Positions 37,152-45,895 of a stretch of DNA of 64,000 nt are shown piece after piece. Source of the stretch: Paenibacillus odorifer (lineage in GTDB: Bacteria > Bacillota > Bacilli > Paenibacillales > Paenibacillaceae). Under the pieces are notes generated by a model, which saw nothing but the letters and a program-made list of their open reading frames with translations, had not been told where the DNA came from and did no database searches. How positions within the stretch are numbered: the stretch's first letter is position 1; the number at the start of each line of letters is the position of its first letter. Where the stretch lies: NCBI RefSeq assembly GCF_000758725.1, contig NZ_CP009428.1, positions 4,154,001-4,218,000 on the forward strand, given 5' to 3'. The position numbers were made by a program, and so were the translations under genes.

Positions 37152-37949
37152 CTACGCCATATATCCTAACTCCGCTTCATCTCTGGAGGGGGCTTCGCCA
37201 ATTAACTGCTTCAATAGTTTTTTCATCATTACCGAAGCTTTTACTTTGGTATGAAGACACGGAGAAACCTCTATTACATAGTTTCCTTGTTTGATAGCTT
37301 CCTTCAATTCTTCCACAGTTGAGCAGGAGTCTTGCAGACGATTCACAACACTGCCATACTGCAAACACTGATGACTGTCACTGCCAGCAATCACAGGCAC
37401 ACCCAGCTTCTCAGCAAACGGCGTGATCAAGTTTTTATAAGTCTCCACCCCCTGCATGTAAATATCCTTAGCGTTGAAATCAAAAGCGTCTAATCGCTGA
37501 AGCAATGCCGGATCCAGTTGATGTAAAGGCGTAGAAGTTCGGAAGGGGTGGGCTCCGATTTTCCAAAGATTATGTTCGTCGGCCATATCAAGCAACTGCT
37601 TAAAAGGTATGAAATTCCCCTCCTGTGTATGCTCATCTAGTAAAGCGCGGACAGCTAGAACATTCTCCTTTAGTCCGATCAACAGGATATGACCTGTCTC
37701 CGCGATATCCACTTCCATGCCTGGAAACAGTTTAAGTCCGTTCACATCGTAATAATGCCCGTTATAGGGATAAGTCTGATCCAGCGCATCATACATCGCA
37801 AAGAAATTAGAAGTATTAAAATGCTCGGTCAATGCTATAGCCTGTAATCCATTTGCCTTGGCTTCGAACATCATCTCCGCAAAATATTCGGGGGAAAACG
37901 TAGATTTCTTAGATAATTTACCATGGGTATGCAGATCAATATTCATCAT
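37152..37949 (-). CDS. PHP-domain phosphoesterase-like protein
   Basis: 265 residues from the ATG at 37949 (AGGAG about 10 bases upstream). It shows the PHP metal motifs: NIDLHTHGKLSKKSTFSPEY, ALTEHFNTSN, FPGMEVDIAET, WKIGAHPFR and VIAGSDSHQ. PHP enzymes hydrolyse phosphate esters such as histidinol phosphate or nucleotides. It is last in the ECF transporter operon, 35 bases after the T component, so its substrate may be the imported compound or a phosphorylated form. Confidence 0.88.
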   Translation of the reverse strand: MMNIDLHTHGKLSKKSTFSPEYFAEMMFEAKANGLQAIALTEHFNTSNFFAMYDALDQTYPYNGHYYDVNGLKLFPGMEVDIAETGHILLIGLKENVLAVRALLDEHTQEGNFIPFKQLLDMADEHNLWKIGAHPFRTSTPLHQLDPALLQRLDAFDFNAKDIYMQGVETYKNLITPFAEKLGVPVIAGSDSHQCLQYGSVVNRLQDSCSTVEELKEAIKQGNYVIEVSPCLHTKVKASVMMKKLLKQLIGEAPSRDEAELGYMA

Positions 37950-37983
37950 GTCTAATTCGTCTCCTTTGAGCTTGTAAGTTATG

Positions 37984-38817
37984 TTAATACACCAGTTCAG
38001 GGTAGAGATAACCAATACAGAATATCAAGATGACATAAGCAATGGATCCGGATAAAAAGTACCAGTCGGACCGCTTCATTTTCAAATAAGATAACTTGAT
38101 CTTCTTCACTTTCTTATTATTAAGCCCGTAGCTAAATCCCCGAGTCTCAAGAGCTTCAATCGTTGTTCGAGAACGTTTAGCTGTGTTCAACATGAGCGGG
38201 TAAAATGCCAGAATCACGATTCGCAAATAATACGTTATTGTTCGCCAATAGAAAATTCCATGTTGAAGCGGTCGTTGCCCTCTCAATCTAAAGGAAAGTA
38301 GAATCTGATGGAATTCCTCCAGTAAAGTAGGCAAAATACGATAGCCATAAGATAAGCTGAACGCAAAGGTATCAGGGATTCCTAAAGACAGTAAGCCGTC
38401 ACTAAGTCGTTCCGGATCAAGACTAGAGAAAACCGTTATACTCGCCAGCGAAATCACCGAAAGCTTAAGCGTCAGTGTCAGCATAGGCAGCAAGGATTCA
38501 ATCCCCCCGCCGAAAAAGAGCGACAATATAAACATCCAGCCAATCTGGCTGATTAAGCCGAGACATAATATAAAAATAATATAAGGGCTGACCCGGGAGA
38601 GGACGGTCGTTAAAACCATAAGCACGAACATCCCTAACAGGATTGTCCGGTTATGTACAAACCAAGGCACGATGGCAAAAAAGAGATACCAGAGCAGCAG
38701 GGTTCGCGGGTCCAGCCTGCCCAGAAAAGTGCTGCTGCTGTTATATGCGGTTCCGAGTAACTCCAATTTGATTTGTTCTACAGATATACGGTCAAGTGCC
38801 CGTTTAACGGCTTCCAT
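37984..38817 (-). CDS. ECF transporter T component (EcfT-like)
   Basis: 277-residue membrane scaffold protein with 5-6 hydrophobic segments. It carries the coupling-helix type motif SFRLRGQRPLQHGIF and a second ALETRGFSYG with the Ala-Arg-Gly signature that docks on the ATPases. The start lies 14 bases inside the ATPase gene. Confidence 0.9.
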   Translation of the reverse strand: MEAVKRALDRISVEQIKLELLGTAYNSSSTFLGRLDPRTLLLWYLFFAIVPWFVHNRTILLGMFVLMVLTTVLSRVSPYIIFILCLGLISQIGWMFILSLFFGGGIESLLPMLTLTLKLSVISLASITVFSSLDPERLSDGLLSLGIPDTFAFSLSYGYRILPTLLEEFHQILLSFRLRGQRPLQHGIFYWRTITYYLRIVILAFYPLMLNTAKRSRTTIEALETRGFSYGLNNKKVKKIKLSYLKMKRSDWYFLSGSIAYVILIFCIGYLYPELVY

Positions 38818-40549
38818 GGATTGCAGCTACCTCCTTCTTTTCCACTAAACTCACAAACTCTTCTAAGCTACTGCAAATTCTTGGGAGACCGAGCATACGA
38901 CTTAGCTCCATCAATTGGGTCTGAGCCAGACCCGCACGCCGTAAAAGAAGCCCATCAGCGAAAATTTCATCCTTCGTTCCATCCGCGATTATCCGTCCTT
39001 GATGCATTACAATTATTCTGCTGGCCCATTCAGCGACAAGCTGCATATCATGAGTTGCGATGACTACCGTCTTCACATGATTACGAAGCGTCTCCAGCAC
39101 ATGTACCATTTCTTGTTTGGTCGAAATGTCCAGATTAGCTGTCGGTTCATCAAGCAGCATGATGGCGGGTTTAACCGCGGCACCAATCGCCAAGGATACC
39201 CGGCGCTGCTGCCCGCCACTTAGCAGTCGGGCATCCCGTTCAGCCAGCTCGCTTAAGCGAAACGCCTTTAGCATCTCATCCACTCTTTCATCCGTATCTG
39301 GTAATTTCCGCGCCTTCAGATAATAAGCGATTTCCTTACGCACAGAATCCTCGATAAACATTTCCTCCGGATTCTGGAATACGTAAGCTACCGTACCGGA
39401 GAGACGTTCAGGCGGCAACCCGTTCACCGTCATATCTTTAACCTTTACGGTTCCAGCTGTAGGTCTGACAATACCAGCAATCAGCTTCATTAATGAAGAT
39501 TTACCTGCTCCGTTGTTGCCAATAAGAGCAATGGACTCTCCCTGCCGCAGTTCTAGCTGAATTCCATTCAGTACAGGATGCAGCACCTTATGAATCGTAC
39601 GGTAAGAGAGGTGAACATTCTCCAGCTGAACGATAGAACTTTCTTCTTTTGCTGCTTTGGGGAGCTGCTCTTGAATTCGTCCGATTGGAAGTGTCTCCAC
39701 ATTAGCATCCTGACGAAGAATCATGCGGGTACTGCCTTCCTCAGCATTTAAGGGAAGCAGCTTTGTGTTCTGATCATCAGGCTGTAGCAGCCAAGCCGCC
39801 CGGGTCACATCCGGTGGGTAAATGCCCAGCTCTAGCAATTCTTCTACAGATGACAAAGCTTCACGAACAGGCTTCTGCCAGCGCATTTTACCCTGATCCA
39901 TCAGGACAACATTTTTACAATAATCCGCAATGAATTCCGCATGATGCTCAATCACTACAATGGTCTTTCCATGCTCCTCATTTAAACGCTGCAAAATATC
40001 ATAGATATGACGGGCATGCTGCGGATCAAGCTGGGCTACGGGTTCGTCGATCACCAGAATTTCCGGATCCATAGCTAGGGCTCCGGCCAGAGCGAGCAGA
40101 TGTTTTTGCCCACCACTTAACTGCCAAATAAATTCATGCCTCAAATCACTAAGTCCGGTTAACGCCAGCGCACGCTCTCCCCGTTCCTTGTAATCCGTAA
40201 ACCCATAATTCAGAGGTGTAAAAGACACATCATCAAGCACCGTCGGCCTTACCAATTGATTCTCGAAATCCTGATAAACATAACCGATACGTTTGGACAG
40301 CTCTGCTACACTTTTTCCATCCGCAGATTGGCCGCAAACTGTCACCTCTCCACTGAAATCACCAGTGTAATAATGAGGAATTAAGCCGTTAAAGCATTTG
40401 CAGAGAGTAGATTTCCCGGAGCCATTACTGCCGATGATCGCAATAAAATCTCCTTCTCCCAGTCGTAAGTCTACGTCTTGCAGTACTGGTTGTTCAGCTC
40501 CCGGATACGTAAAGTTAATTTTGTTCAATTCAAGAATTGTATTACGCAT
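38804..40549 (-). CDS. ECF transporter ATPase, two ABC domains fused
   Basis: 581 residues with two complete ABC cassettes. Domain 1 (~1-235): Walker A IGSNGSGKSTLCK, signature QLSGGQKHLLALAGALAM, Walker B ILVIDEPVAQLD. Domain 2 (~310-560): IGNNGAGKSSLMKLIAG, LLSGGQQRRVSLAIGAAV, IMLLDEPTANLD. The linker (~240-305) is unlike either. Such fused EcfA1-EcfA2 proteins occur in dedicated (group I) ECF systems. It overlaps both neighbours. Confidence 0.95.
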   Translation of the reverse strand: MRNTILELNKINFTYPGAEQPVLQDVDLRLGEGDFIAIIGSNGSGKSTLCKCFNGLIPHYYTGDFSGEVTVCGQSADGKSVAELSKRIGYVYQDFENQLVRPTVLDDVSFTPLNYGFTDYKERGERALALTGLSDLRHEFIWQLSGGQKHLLALAGALAMDPEILVIDEPVAQLDPQHARHIYDILQRLNEEHGKTIVVIEHHAEFIADYCKNVVLMDQGKMRWQKPVREALSSVEELLELGIYPPDVTRAAWLLQPDDQNTKLLPLNAEEGSTRMILRQDANVETLPIGRIQEQLPKAAKEESSIVQLENVHLSYRTIHKVLHPVLNGIQLELRQGESIALIGNNGAGKSSLMKLIAGIVRPTAGTVKVKDMTVNGLPPERLSGTVAYVFQNPEEMFIEDSVRKEIAYYLKARKLPDTDERVDEMLKAFRLSELAERDARLLSGGQQRRVSLAIGAAVKPAIMLLDEPTANLDISTKQEMVHVLETLRNHVKTVVIATHDMQLVAEWASRIIVMHQGRIIADGTKDEIFADGLLLRRAGLAQTQLMELSRMLGLPRICSSLEEFVSLVEKKEVAAIHGSR

Positions 40550-41420
40550 CTGCTTGACCCGCTTCCTGTCTTTTTCGTGCCGAACGCCGAAGCAGTGTAA
40601 TAATCGCCGTTGCCGCTACTACAGCCGCTACCAACATACTGAGCCAAATCAAGGTCTTTTCATTCGATTCCGCTCCTGCAAGCTCAAAATCACCGAAGTT
40701 CCAGCCCGATTCCGATAACAATTCCGAACCCACCGCTACCATCACTAGAAAGGTTCCGGCAATGACCAGCTTAGGAGATAGCCATGCTCCTGTTGCATAT
40801 TTCATATTCCGCTCACGTGGCTTCATGCCGATCAATGGTTCAATTTTTCCATATAAACGCGGAACCAGATACATAGTAGGAATCAGCGCGAACAAAATGC
40901 CGGAGAAGAGGACATCATTCAGGAACCCTACTCCCTCAATTACAACGATACTTTCTGCCAGCCCTTTAACAGCCTCTAGCTCTTCTACCCCTACCCATAC
41001 CTTCACAATATCTATAACGGAGCTAAAAAACTGGTGAATCACCACGCCGGTAATCGCAGCCACTCCAACCTGTCTACGATTCTTCGGATCAGATACCATG
41101 CGGCCTGCGGTATACATCGCCAGTGAGAAGGTAATAAATTTCTCCAGCTCCCCTAAACCTCCAAATTGACCTAACATCAATTCCCCGAAGATTACCTCAC
41201 CAACAGCTGCTCCGACCGCCGCATATAAGGGGTGAAACAACATACATAATGTCAAAGGAATGAAAGCGAAATATTCAATGGATAATTCAATCGGGCCCAG
41301 TTTGATCCCAGGCACTAGCTCGGTAAACATATTGGACAACCCGTAAAGCGACATCGACAGTACAAAAATCATCATTTTTTGAGACTGAGTCAGTGTGTAA
41401 CGCGTTTTTATCGTGCTCAT
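40542..41420 (-). CDS. ECF transporter S component (substrate-binding), class unknown
   Basis: 292-residue membrane protein first in the operon. The ATG at 41420 follows GGGAGGCCAAATATTTC. It has an N-terminal bundle (KMMIFVLSMSLYGLSNMFTE, IEYFAFIPLTLCMLFHPLYA, AVGAAVGEVIFGELM) like S components, then extra C-terminal segments (LVIAGTFLVMVAVGSELL; WLSMLVAAVVAATAIITLLR) beyond the ~190 residues of a minimal S protein. The substrate cannot be read; no riboswitch was seen upstream. Confidence 0.8.
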   Translation of the reverse strand: MSTIKTRYTLTQSQKMMIFVLSMSLYGLSNMFTELVPGIKLGPIELSIEYFAFIPLTLCMLFHPLYAAVGAAVGEVIFGELMLGQFGGLGELEKFITFSLAMYTAGRMVSDPKNRRQVGVAAITGVVIHQFFSSVIDIVKVWVGVEELEAVKGLAESIVVIEGVGFLNDVLFSGILFALIPTMYLVPRLYGKIEPLIGMKPRERNMKYATGAWLSPKLVIAGTFLVMVAVGSELLSESGWNFGDFELAGAESNEKTLIWLSMLVAAVVAATAIITLLRRSARKRQEAGQADA

Positions 41421-41529
41421 GAAATATTTGGCCTCCCAATAAGAATTTATCTTCATTATAAGAAGGCCATGTCATCACAGCTTTTTTCATTTGTTAAATG
41501 AGAGTAATATTTTTTTCAATATTTTTAAC

Positions 41530-41549
41530 GTTGTAAAAATATTTACAAC
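41530..41549. promoter_or_regulatory. palindromic operator for the RpiR-type regulator
   Basis: Perfect inverted repeat GTTGTAAA-AATA-TTTACAAC in the divergent promoter region between the ECF operon (starts 41420) and the regulator (starts 41602). Its TTTACA end could be a -35 with TATTCT 16 bases later. RpiR/MurR family members bind such palindromes, so control of both units is likely. Confidence 0.7.
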
Positions 41550-41601
41550 ATATTCGCACGTTATATTCTATCTATCGCATCATCATAGGAGGATTGAGAG
41601 A

Positions 41602-42435
41602 TTGTATAAAGATTGGAACCATCGCGCTTTTTCGCCTAATCAACGGATAATTGCCGACTTTATTCAGAAAAATGAGCAACGTGTGGTCTATATGACCGAA
41701 CAAGAAATGGCAGACGAGCTGCATTTGAGCATTGCCTCCGTTTCACGGTTCTGGAAAGCTGCGGGGTATAAACATGCCAAAGATTTTAAAAACCGGCTCC
41801 GTTTCCGCTTTGAATCCACACCTTCTGTAAAAATGCGTGATGCCATGCAGCGATCAGACGATACCTCACTCCCTCAACTGCTGCTGGACAATTGTTCACA
41901 TCATTTGCAAGAAACACGCCGCTATTTAAGTGACGATGTACTAAAGCGTGCAGTAGATGCAATATCAACAGCTCGGATTATTTATGTATACAGCCCTGGC
42001 CCTTGCGCCGGATTAGCAGAGCTAATGATCTATCGAATGGCGCGTTTTGGTCTTCAAATGAAAAAAATGGCCCCCAGCGGCCATGAGCTGCTAGAGACCT
42101 TAATGCATGCTGACAAACAAGATGTCTTGCTTGTCTTTGGATTTGTGCAAATACTGCCTGAGATTGAAGTCATACTGAACCATGCACGTGAAGTAAATTA
42201 CCAGGTCATCCTGATCACAGATAGACTCGTCTACCCGCGATCGCAAGATGCAGATATCGTGCTTTATGCCGGGAGAGGTGAGGTTTGGGAGTTCCACTCC
42301 ATGGTTGGCCCCACCTATATTATTGAGAATCTGATCCTTGGAGTGGGATTAGCGAACAGGGACAGTAGTCTAAGCAAGCTGGATAAATTGCAGCAATTGC
42401 GCGCGCAGTATGGGGGGAAGCTCCCGCGGAGTTAG
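41602..42435 (+). CDS. RpiR/MurR family transcription regulator (HTH-SIS)
   Basis: 277 residues from a TTG at 41602 with AGGAGG 9 bases before it; the frame extends upstream to an ATG at 41491 through the operator, which is unlikely to be translated. The N-terminal HTH_6 (FSPNQRIIADFIQKNEQRVV, MADELHLSIASVSRFWKAAG) is followed by a SIS sugar-phosphate domain (IIYVYSPGPCAGLAELMIYR; DVLLVFGFVQILPEI; VILITDRLVYPRSQDADIVL). It suggests that the ECF cargo or product is sensed as a phosphosugar-like ligand. Confidence 0.9.
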   Translation: MYKDWNHRAFSPNQRIIADFIQKNEQRVVYMTEQEMADELHLSIASVSRFWKAAGYKHAKDFKNRLRFRFESTPSVKMRDAMQRSDDTSLPQLLLDNCSHHLQETRRYLSDDVLKRAVDAISTARIIYVYSPGPCAGLAELMIYRMARFGLQMKKMAPSGHELLETLMHADKQDVLLVFGFVQILPEIEVILNHAREVNYQVILITDRLVYPRSQDADIVLYAGRGEVWEFHSMVGPTYIIENLILGVGLANRDSSLSKLDKLQQLRAQYGGKLPRS

Positions 42436-42466
42436 GTTTAGATTTGATTGCAAGGTGAAGAGAAAT

Positions 42467-42727
42467 TTAATTCATTCCTAAAGCTTCTTTAATTTGTGGG
42501 ATAGATAAACCGTTTGCTTTCATTTCTTTGATCCAAAGAATGCGCGCGACGGTTTCTTCTCTTTTATATCTGCGTGTTAAGTTCTCCTCTGCCTGTTCAA
42601 AGGGCAGCATGCCTTCTTCTGTGTAATGTTTGAGTGTACTATAACGAGCATTTGTGATTCTTACTAATTCCCCTATCGATACATATTCTGACGCCATAAT
42701 ATTCTCCATGGATCGTTGTCTAGACAT
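42467..42727 (-). CDS. small MerR-type helix-turn-helix protein
   Basis: 86 residues with a complete MerR-like winged helix, SIGELVRITNARYSTLKHYT and EEGMLPFEQAEENLTRRYKR, then a helix KEMKANGLSIPQIKEALGMN. There is no effector domain. AAAGGAG precedes the ATG by 10 bases. It is 15 bases downstream of the 332-residue gene, likely one operon. Confidence 0.88.
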   Translation of the reverse strand: MSRQRSMENIMASEYVSIGELVRITNARYSTLKHYTEEGMLPFEQAEENLTRRYKREETVARILWIKEMKANGLSIPQIKEALGMN

Positions 42728-42742
42728 TGATAACCAACTCCT

Positions 42743-43735
42743 TTACAGCGGGCGCTTCGGAATAAGACGCACACCTTGAATTGGCACTTTCATCATTACA
42801 AAATGTGGGATCGCATCGTAGAGCAAATTATCAATTTTAAGGGTCGCAATTGATCCTCTCTCCAGCACCTTAACTTCATGACCATAGGACATTAATCTTG
42901 TAATAACTGCGTCTAACCTTTGATTAGAATTATCAAACCAAGACTCTGTTTCTATAAAGACAGCTCGTGATCGCTCTAGGGCAGGGAAGATAAGATTGAG
43001 ACTACTGCCGATAAAGGTCTTCGCAAACTTTGTCTTCAATGCTAAAAAACGTTTGATGCCTAACTCAACTCCCTGGCGGATTTGTATAGGAAACAATGCC
43101 TTTGCCCATAAGTTACTTTGGTATAGATCATGTAATTTGATATTCACCTGTTCTAATTCGTTCAGCGAGAAGAAATCATGCATACATCCACTTTCACGAA
43201 GTAGCCATAGCATACAAATGACCTCATCCGTTACTGGACCCTCTTCCAAAATCTCAGCCCGCATATTCTCTGTAATGCTTGTGTACGCCTCCATATTGCT
43301 GCGATAGGCTCTAATTTCAACTTCAGCTGAATCAAAATACATGTCGCTCCCTATCAGGCTTGGTATATCTTCAAGCAAATTCATTGCTTGAAGATAATCT
43401 GAAATCGCGGTTTCGAACTTTTTTAAATGATGGTTAGACTTCCTCGAAGCCTTCTTTAACCACCAATTTAGGTCACCCTTCACCTCAGCACTATTATGAA
43501 GTAAGGATTGTAGAACAGTTTCTCTATAGAGTGTTGAATGAGATTGATCAAGTGCTTCCTTGTGCAAAGTTAACTTGTTCTCAGATTGTGTAAAACATCC
43601 CTCTAAGTAAAGCTCCAATATAACCGCTGCTGCCATGCAGCGCAAAGACACTTTCTTGACAGTAGTCATCTGAAGACTTCTCTGTGCATTAAGCGCAATC
43701 AATGAAAAACTTGGTACTAATTTAAGATCCATCAT
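42743..43735 (-). CDS. hypothetical protein, possible GPP34/GOLPH3-like N-terminus
   Basis: 330 residues from the ATG at 43735 (AGGGGTGG upstream). The N-terminal stretch FSLIALNAQRSLQMTTVKKV followed by LRCMAAAVILELYLEGCF resembles the start of bacterial GPP34-family proteins (LALD...LAGALLLELALRGRI pattern), but conservation is loose. The rest is helical and Lys/Glu-rich with a C-terminal VKVLERGSIATLKIDNLLYD. Partner of the small MerR protein by position. A 7-bp tandem repeat lies 70-120 bases upstream of its start. Confidence 0.5.
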   Translation of the reverse strand: MMDLKLVPSFSLIALNAQRSLQMTTVKKVSLRCMAAAVILELYLEGCFTQSENKLTLHKEALDQSHSTLYRETVLQSLLHNSAEVKGDLNWWLKKASRKSNHHLKKFETAISDYLQAMNLLEDIPSLIGSDMYFDSAEVEIRAYRSNMEAYTSITENMRAEILEEGPVTDEVICMLWLLRESGCMHDFFSLNELEQVNIKLHDLYQSNLWAKALFPIQIRQGVELGIKRFLALKTKFAKTFIGSSLNLIFPALERSRAVFIETESWFDNSNQRLDAVITRLMSYGHEVKVLERGSIATLKIDNLLYDAIPHFVMMKVPIQGVRLIPKRPL

Positions 43736-43804
43736 AACCATCCACCCCTATCCATTAATTCGTATTTACAGGATGATATTTATTCCGTATGGTGAGCGTT
43801 TGAT

Positions 43805-43854
43805 TTACTTACTACTTACTACTTACTACTTACTACTTACTACTTATCACTTAC
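43805..43854. repeat. heptanucleotide tandem repeat (TTACTAC)n
   Basis: Five perfect copies of TTACTAC (43809-43843), one degenerate copy TTATCAC (43844-43850) and half-units on both sides. It lies in the 324-base gap upstream of the minus-strand 43735 gene. A period of 7 makes copy-number change possible by slippage. Confidence 0.95.
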
Positions 43855-43980
43855 AATACACCATCATTACAATAATTGTCAATGATCTGGAATAACGTAA
43901 AGAAAGCCCTGCCCTTAGCACCTGCATGAGCCAACAGATAGTTCTAAGCGCTATCCCAACAAAAAATAATCCGCAGCACA

Positions 43981-44040
43981 AACAAGCTCCTGTGATAATC
44001 ACCGGAGCTTGTTCACGTTTAGGCTAAAACTTAGCCTAAA
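43981..44040. terminator. two hairpins downstream of the AraC-type gene
   Basis: Perfect AACAAGCTCC (43981-43990) / GGAGCTTGTT (44004-44013), then TTTAGGCTAA (44018-44027) / TTAGCCTAAA (44031-44040). They lie 25-85 bases past the stop of the regulator gene. No long T-run follows either stem. Confidence 0.5.
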
Positions 44041-44065
44041 ATTAGCGGATGCTCTTAGATACCGC

Positions 44066-45787
44066 TCAGGCCAGCAAGGTACGGGCTACCTGATCCACAA
44101 TGTAATTAATACCTGTCGGTCCGTAGCAGCCGATCCATGTAGCGGCATCTACCGGGTATATATACGGCCGCTCATCGGAATCCAACATCCCTCGGACGCT
44201 TTGCTCTGTCGCAGATACCCCCTCCTGCATCATCTCGTTACTAAGTAAAAAATAATGGCTGGCATGCACAGCTGGCAGTCTATCAACTGTAATATGATAA
44301 GCCGTGTCGGAAGTGTCTGCGACAAATAGCGGAGCAGGCAGACCAAGATCACGGTACAGCACGGCACCTGTGCGATGGGAGGCAGTATGTACCCGTACCA
44401 GCGACTCACGCGGACGGATCAAGGCCACGCTCTGACCCGCCAGCGCCGTTGCAAGCTGCTCAGACAGCAATGCTGTTCGGCGCAGGTAATCCGCAATAAT
44501 ACGCTCCACCTCTGTCCGCTTGTCCGTCAATTCACCGAACAGGCTCAAAATCGTCTGCCAGCTCTCATTCCGTTGAAACATTAGGGTTGGCGCAATCCGG
44601 TTTAACCGTTCATAATGCTGGGCATGCACCTCAGTACAGACAATCAAATCCGGCCGCAGCCGTTCGACAGCTTGCAGGTCCGGGTACTCATAAGTTCCGA
44701 GCATTTCCGTTGTCTTAAGCCTTTCCCTGATATATTGGGGGAATTTTAACGCTGCACTGCCCGTTCCTACACTCCCTGCCGGAGATATCCCAAGCGCAAG
44801 CAAATGGTCTGCATATTGAACGTCGAGTACGGCGATACGCCTCGGAGAAGCGGTGACGCAATATTCGCCTCGCATATGACAAATTACCGGGCCTTGCAGC
44901 GACTCGTACGATGAGGCCAGGCGATCCGGCAGCCCAGAATATGCTGAGAGAGCACCGATCCCTGAAGCGGCAGTGCGCCTGTAGATCTGCGGGGGAACTC
45001 CATGATATTTCTTAAATGCCCTGCTAAAGTAATACATGTCGCGATAGCCCGTTTTTTCTGCAATTTCGCCGATGGGAGCATCCGTATGACGCAACATCCG
45101 CTCGGCACTCTCCATCCGCAGCTGGATTACATATTCCATCGGTCCTAGTAACTTCTCCTGTTTGAATCGCCGCTGTAACTGTCTTGTACTGCATCCGGCA
45201 AGCGCTGCCAGCTCCTTAAGCTCCAGCTCCTGACCATAATGCCCCGCTATATAGGCAGCGACAACATCCACCATATCCGCCTCTGTGCCTTTCTGACCAC
45301 ATTCATACTCCATAATAAGCTCGTAAAGCATTCCTTGCAGTAGCGCATTCGCATGGAAACGCTCCAGCCCTTCGCCCCGGCTCCATTTGGCTTCGATTTG
45401 TTCCGCAGTCTGATGCAGTTCAGCCTGGAGCACGGGACGGTGAACAAATGATGTGCGTAACGGGTGATTACGCTGCGGAAACAGAACATGGGCAGCCCCC
45501 AACATTGGAAAAGCCTTGTACATAATAACGGTATAATGAATGGATTCTGATCCAGCAGTCAAAGTAAATGCTGATCCCTTGACTGCGTGACAAGCGAAAT
45601 AGGCCTGGATATGACAAATTTCGCCATTCATCACAAGCCTACCTTCCCCGCCGCCTGCCAGCAGCAACACATTGGCTGTTAATCCGGTTTCGCTCATAAC
45701 GCCGCCGGGTGGCAAAGTACCGCTGCGCACATCAAGCATCTTGATCGTTGTATCACTCCATAAACTTGCCTGTTCTTTCAGCGGCAT
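44066..45787 (-). CDS. Btr-like AraC regulator fused to a siderophore-binding domain
   Basis: 573 residues from the ATG at 45787 (AGGAG 9 bases upstream). Parts: N-terminal cupin-like region (~1-150), an AraC HTH pair (~185-285: ELKELAALAGCSTRQLQRRF, IGEIAEKTGYRDMYYFSRAF), and a C-terminal periplasmic-binding-protein fold (~310-573: YCVTASPRRIAVLDVQYADH, RLRPDLIVCTEV, RPRESLVRVHTASHRTGAVL). The end WIGCYGPTGINYIVDQVART parallels the end of the neighbouring binding protein. Bacillus Btr has this architecture and activates siderophore uptake when it binds the ferric siderophore. A Fur-box-like site lies at 45906. Confidence 0.9.
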   Translation of the reverse strand: MPLKEQASLWSDTTIKMLDVRSGTLPPGGVMSETGLTANVLLLAGGGEGRLVMNGEICHIQAYFACHAVKGSAFTLTAGSESIHYTVIMYKAFPMLGAAHVLFPQRNHPLRTSFVHRPVLQAELHQTAEQIEAKWSRGEGLERFHANALLQGMLYELIMEYECGQKGTEADMVDVVAAYIAGHYGQELELKELAALAGCSTRQLQRRFKQEKLLGPMEYVIQLRMESAERMLRHTDAPIGEIAEKTGYRDMYYFSRAFKKYHGVPPQIYRRTAASGIGALSAYSGLPDRLASSYESLQGPVICHMRGEYCVTASPRRIAVLDVQYADHLLALGISPAGSVGTGSAALKFPQYIRERLKTTEMLGTYEYPDLQAVERLRPDLIVCTEVHAQHYERLNRIAPTLMFQRNESWQTILSLFGELTDKRTEVERIIADYLRRTALLSEQLATALAGQSVALIRPRESLVRVHTASHRTGAVLYRDLGLPAPLFVADTSDTAYHITVDRLPAVHASHYFLLSNEMMQEGVSATEQSVRGMLDSDERPYIYPVDAATWIGCYGPTGINYIVDQVARTLLA

Positions 45788-45895
45788 TTCTCTCATCTCC
45801 TGACAATAGCATCCTCTGTTAAACGGGCGCACTCGAATAGGATTACATGCTTTAGTGAAAGCGCGTCCGCAACATAAGTGAGTGCGTTGCTGTTG

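Noticed and set aside
43805..43854. CRISPR-like array
   Set aside because: Units are 7 bases, contiguous and without spacers; it is a simple tandem repeat. No CRISPR array was seen anywhere in the window.
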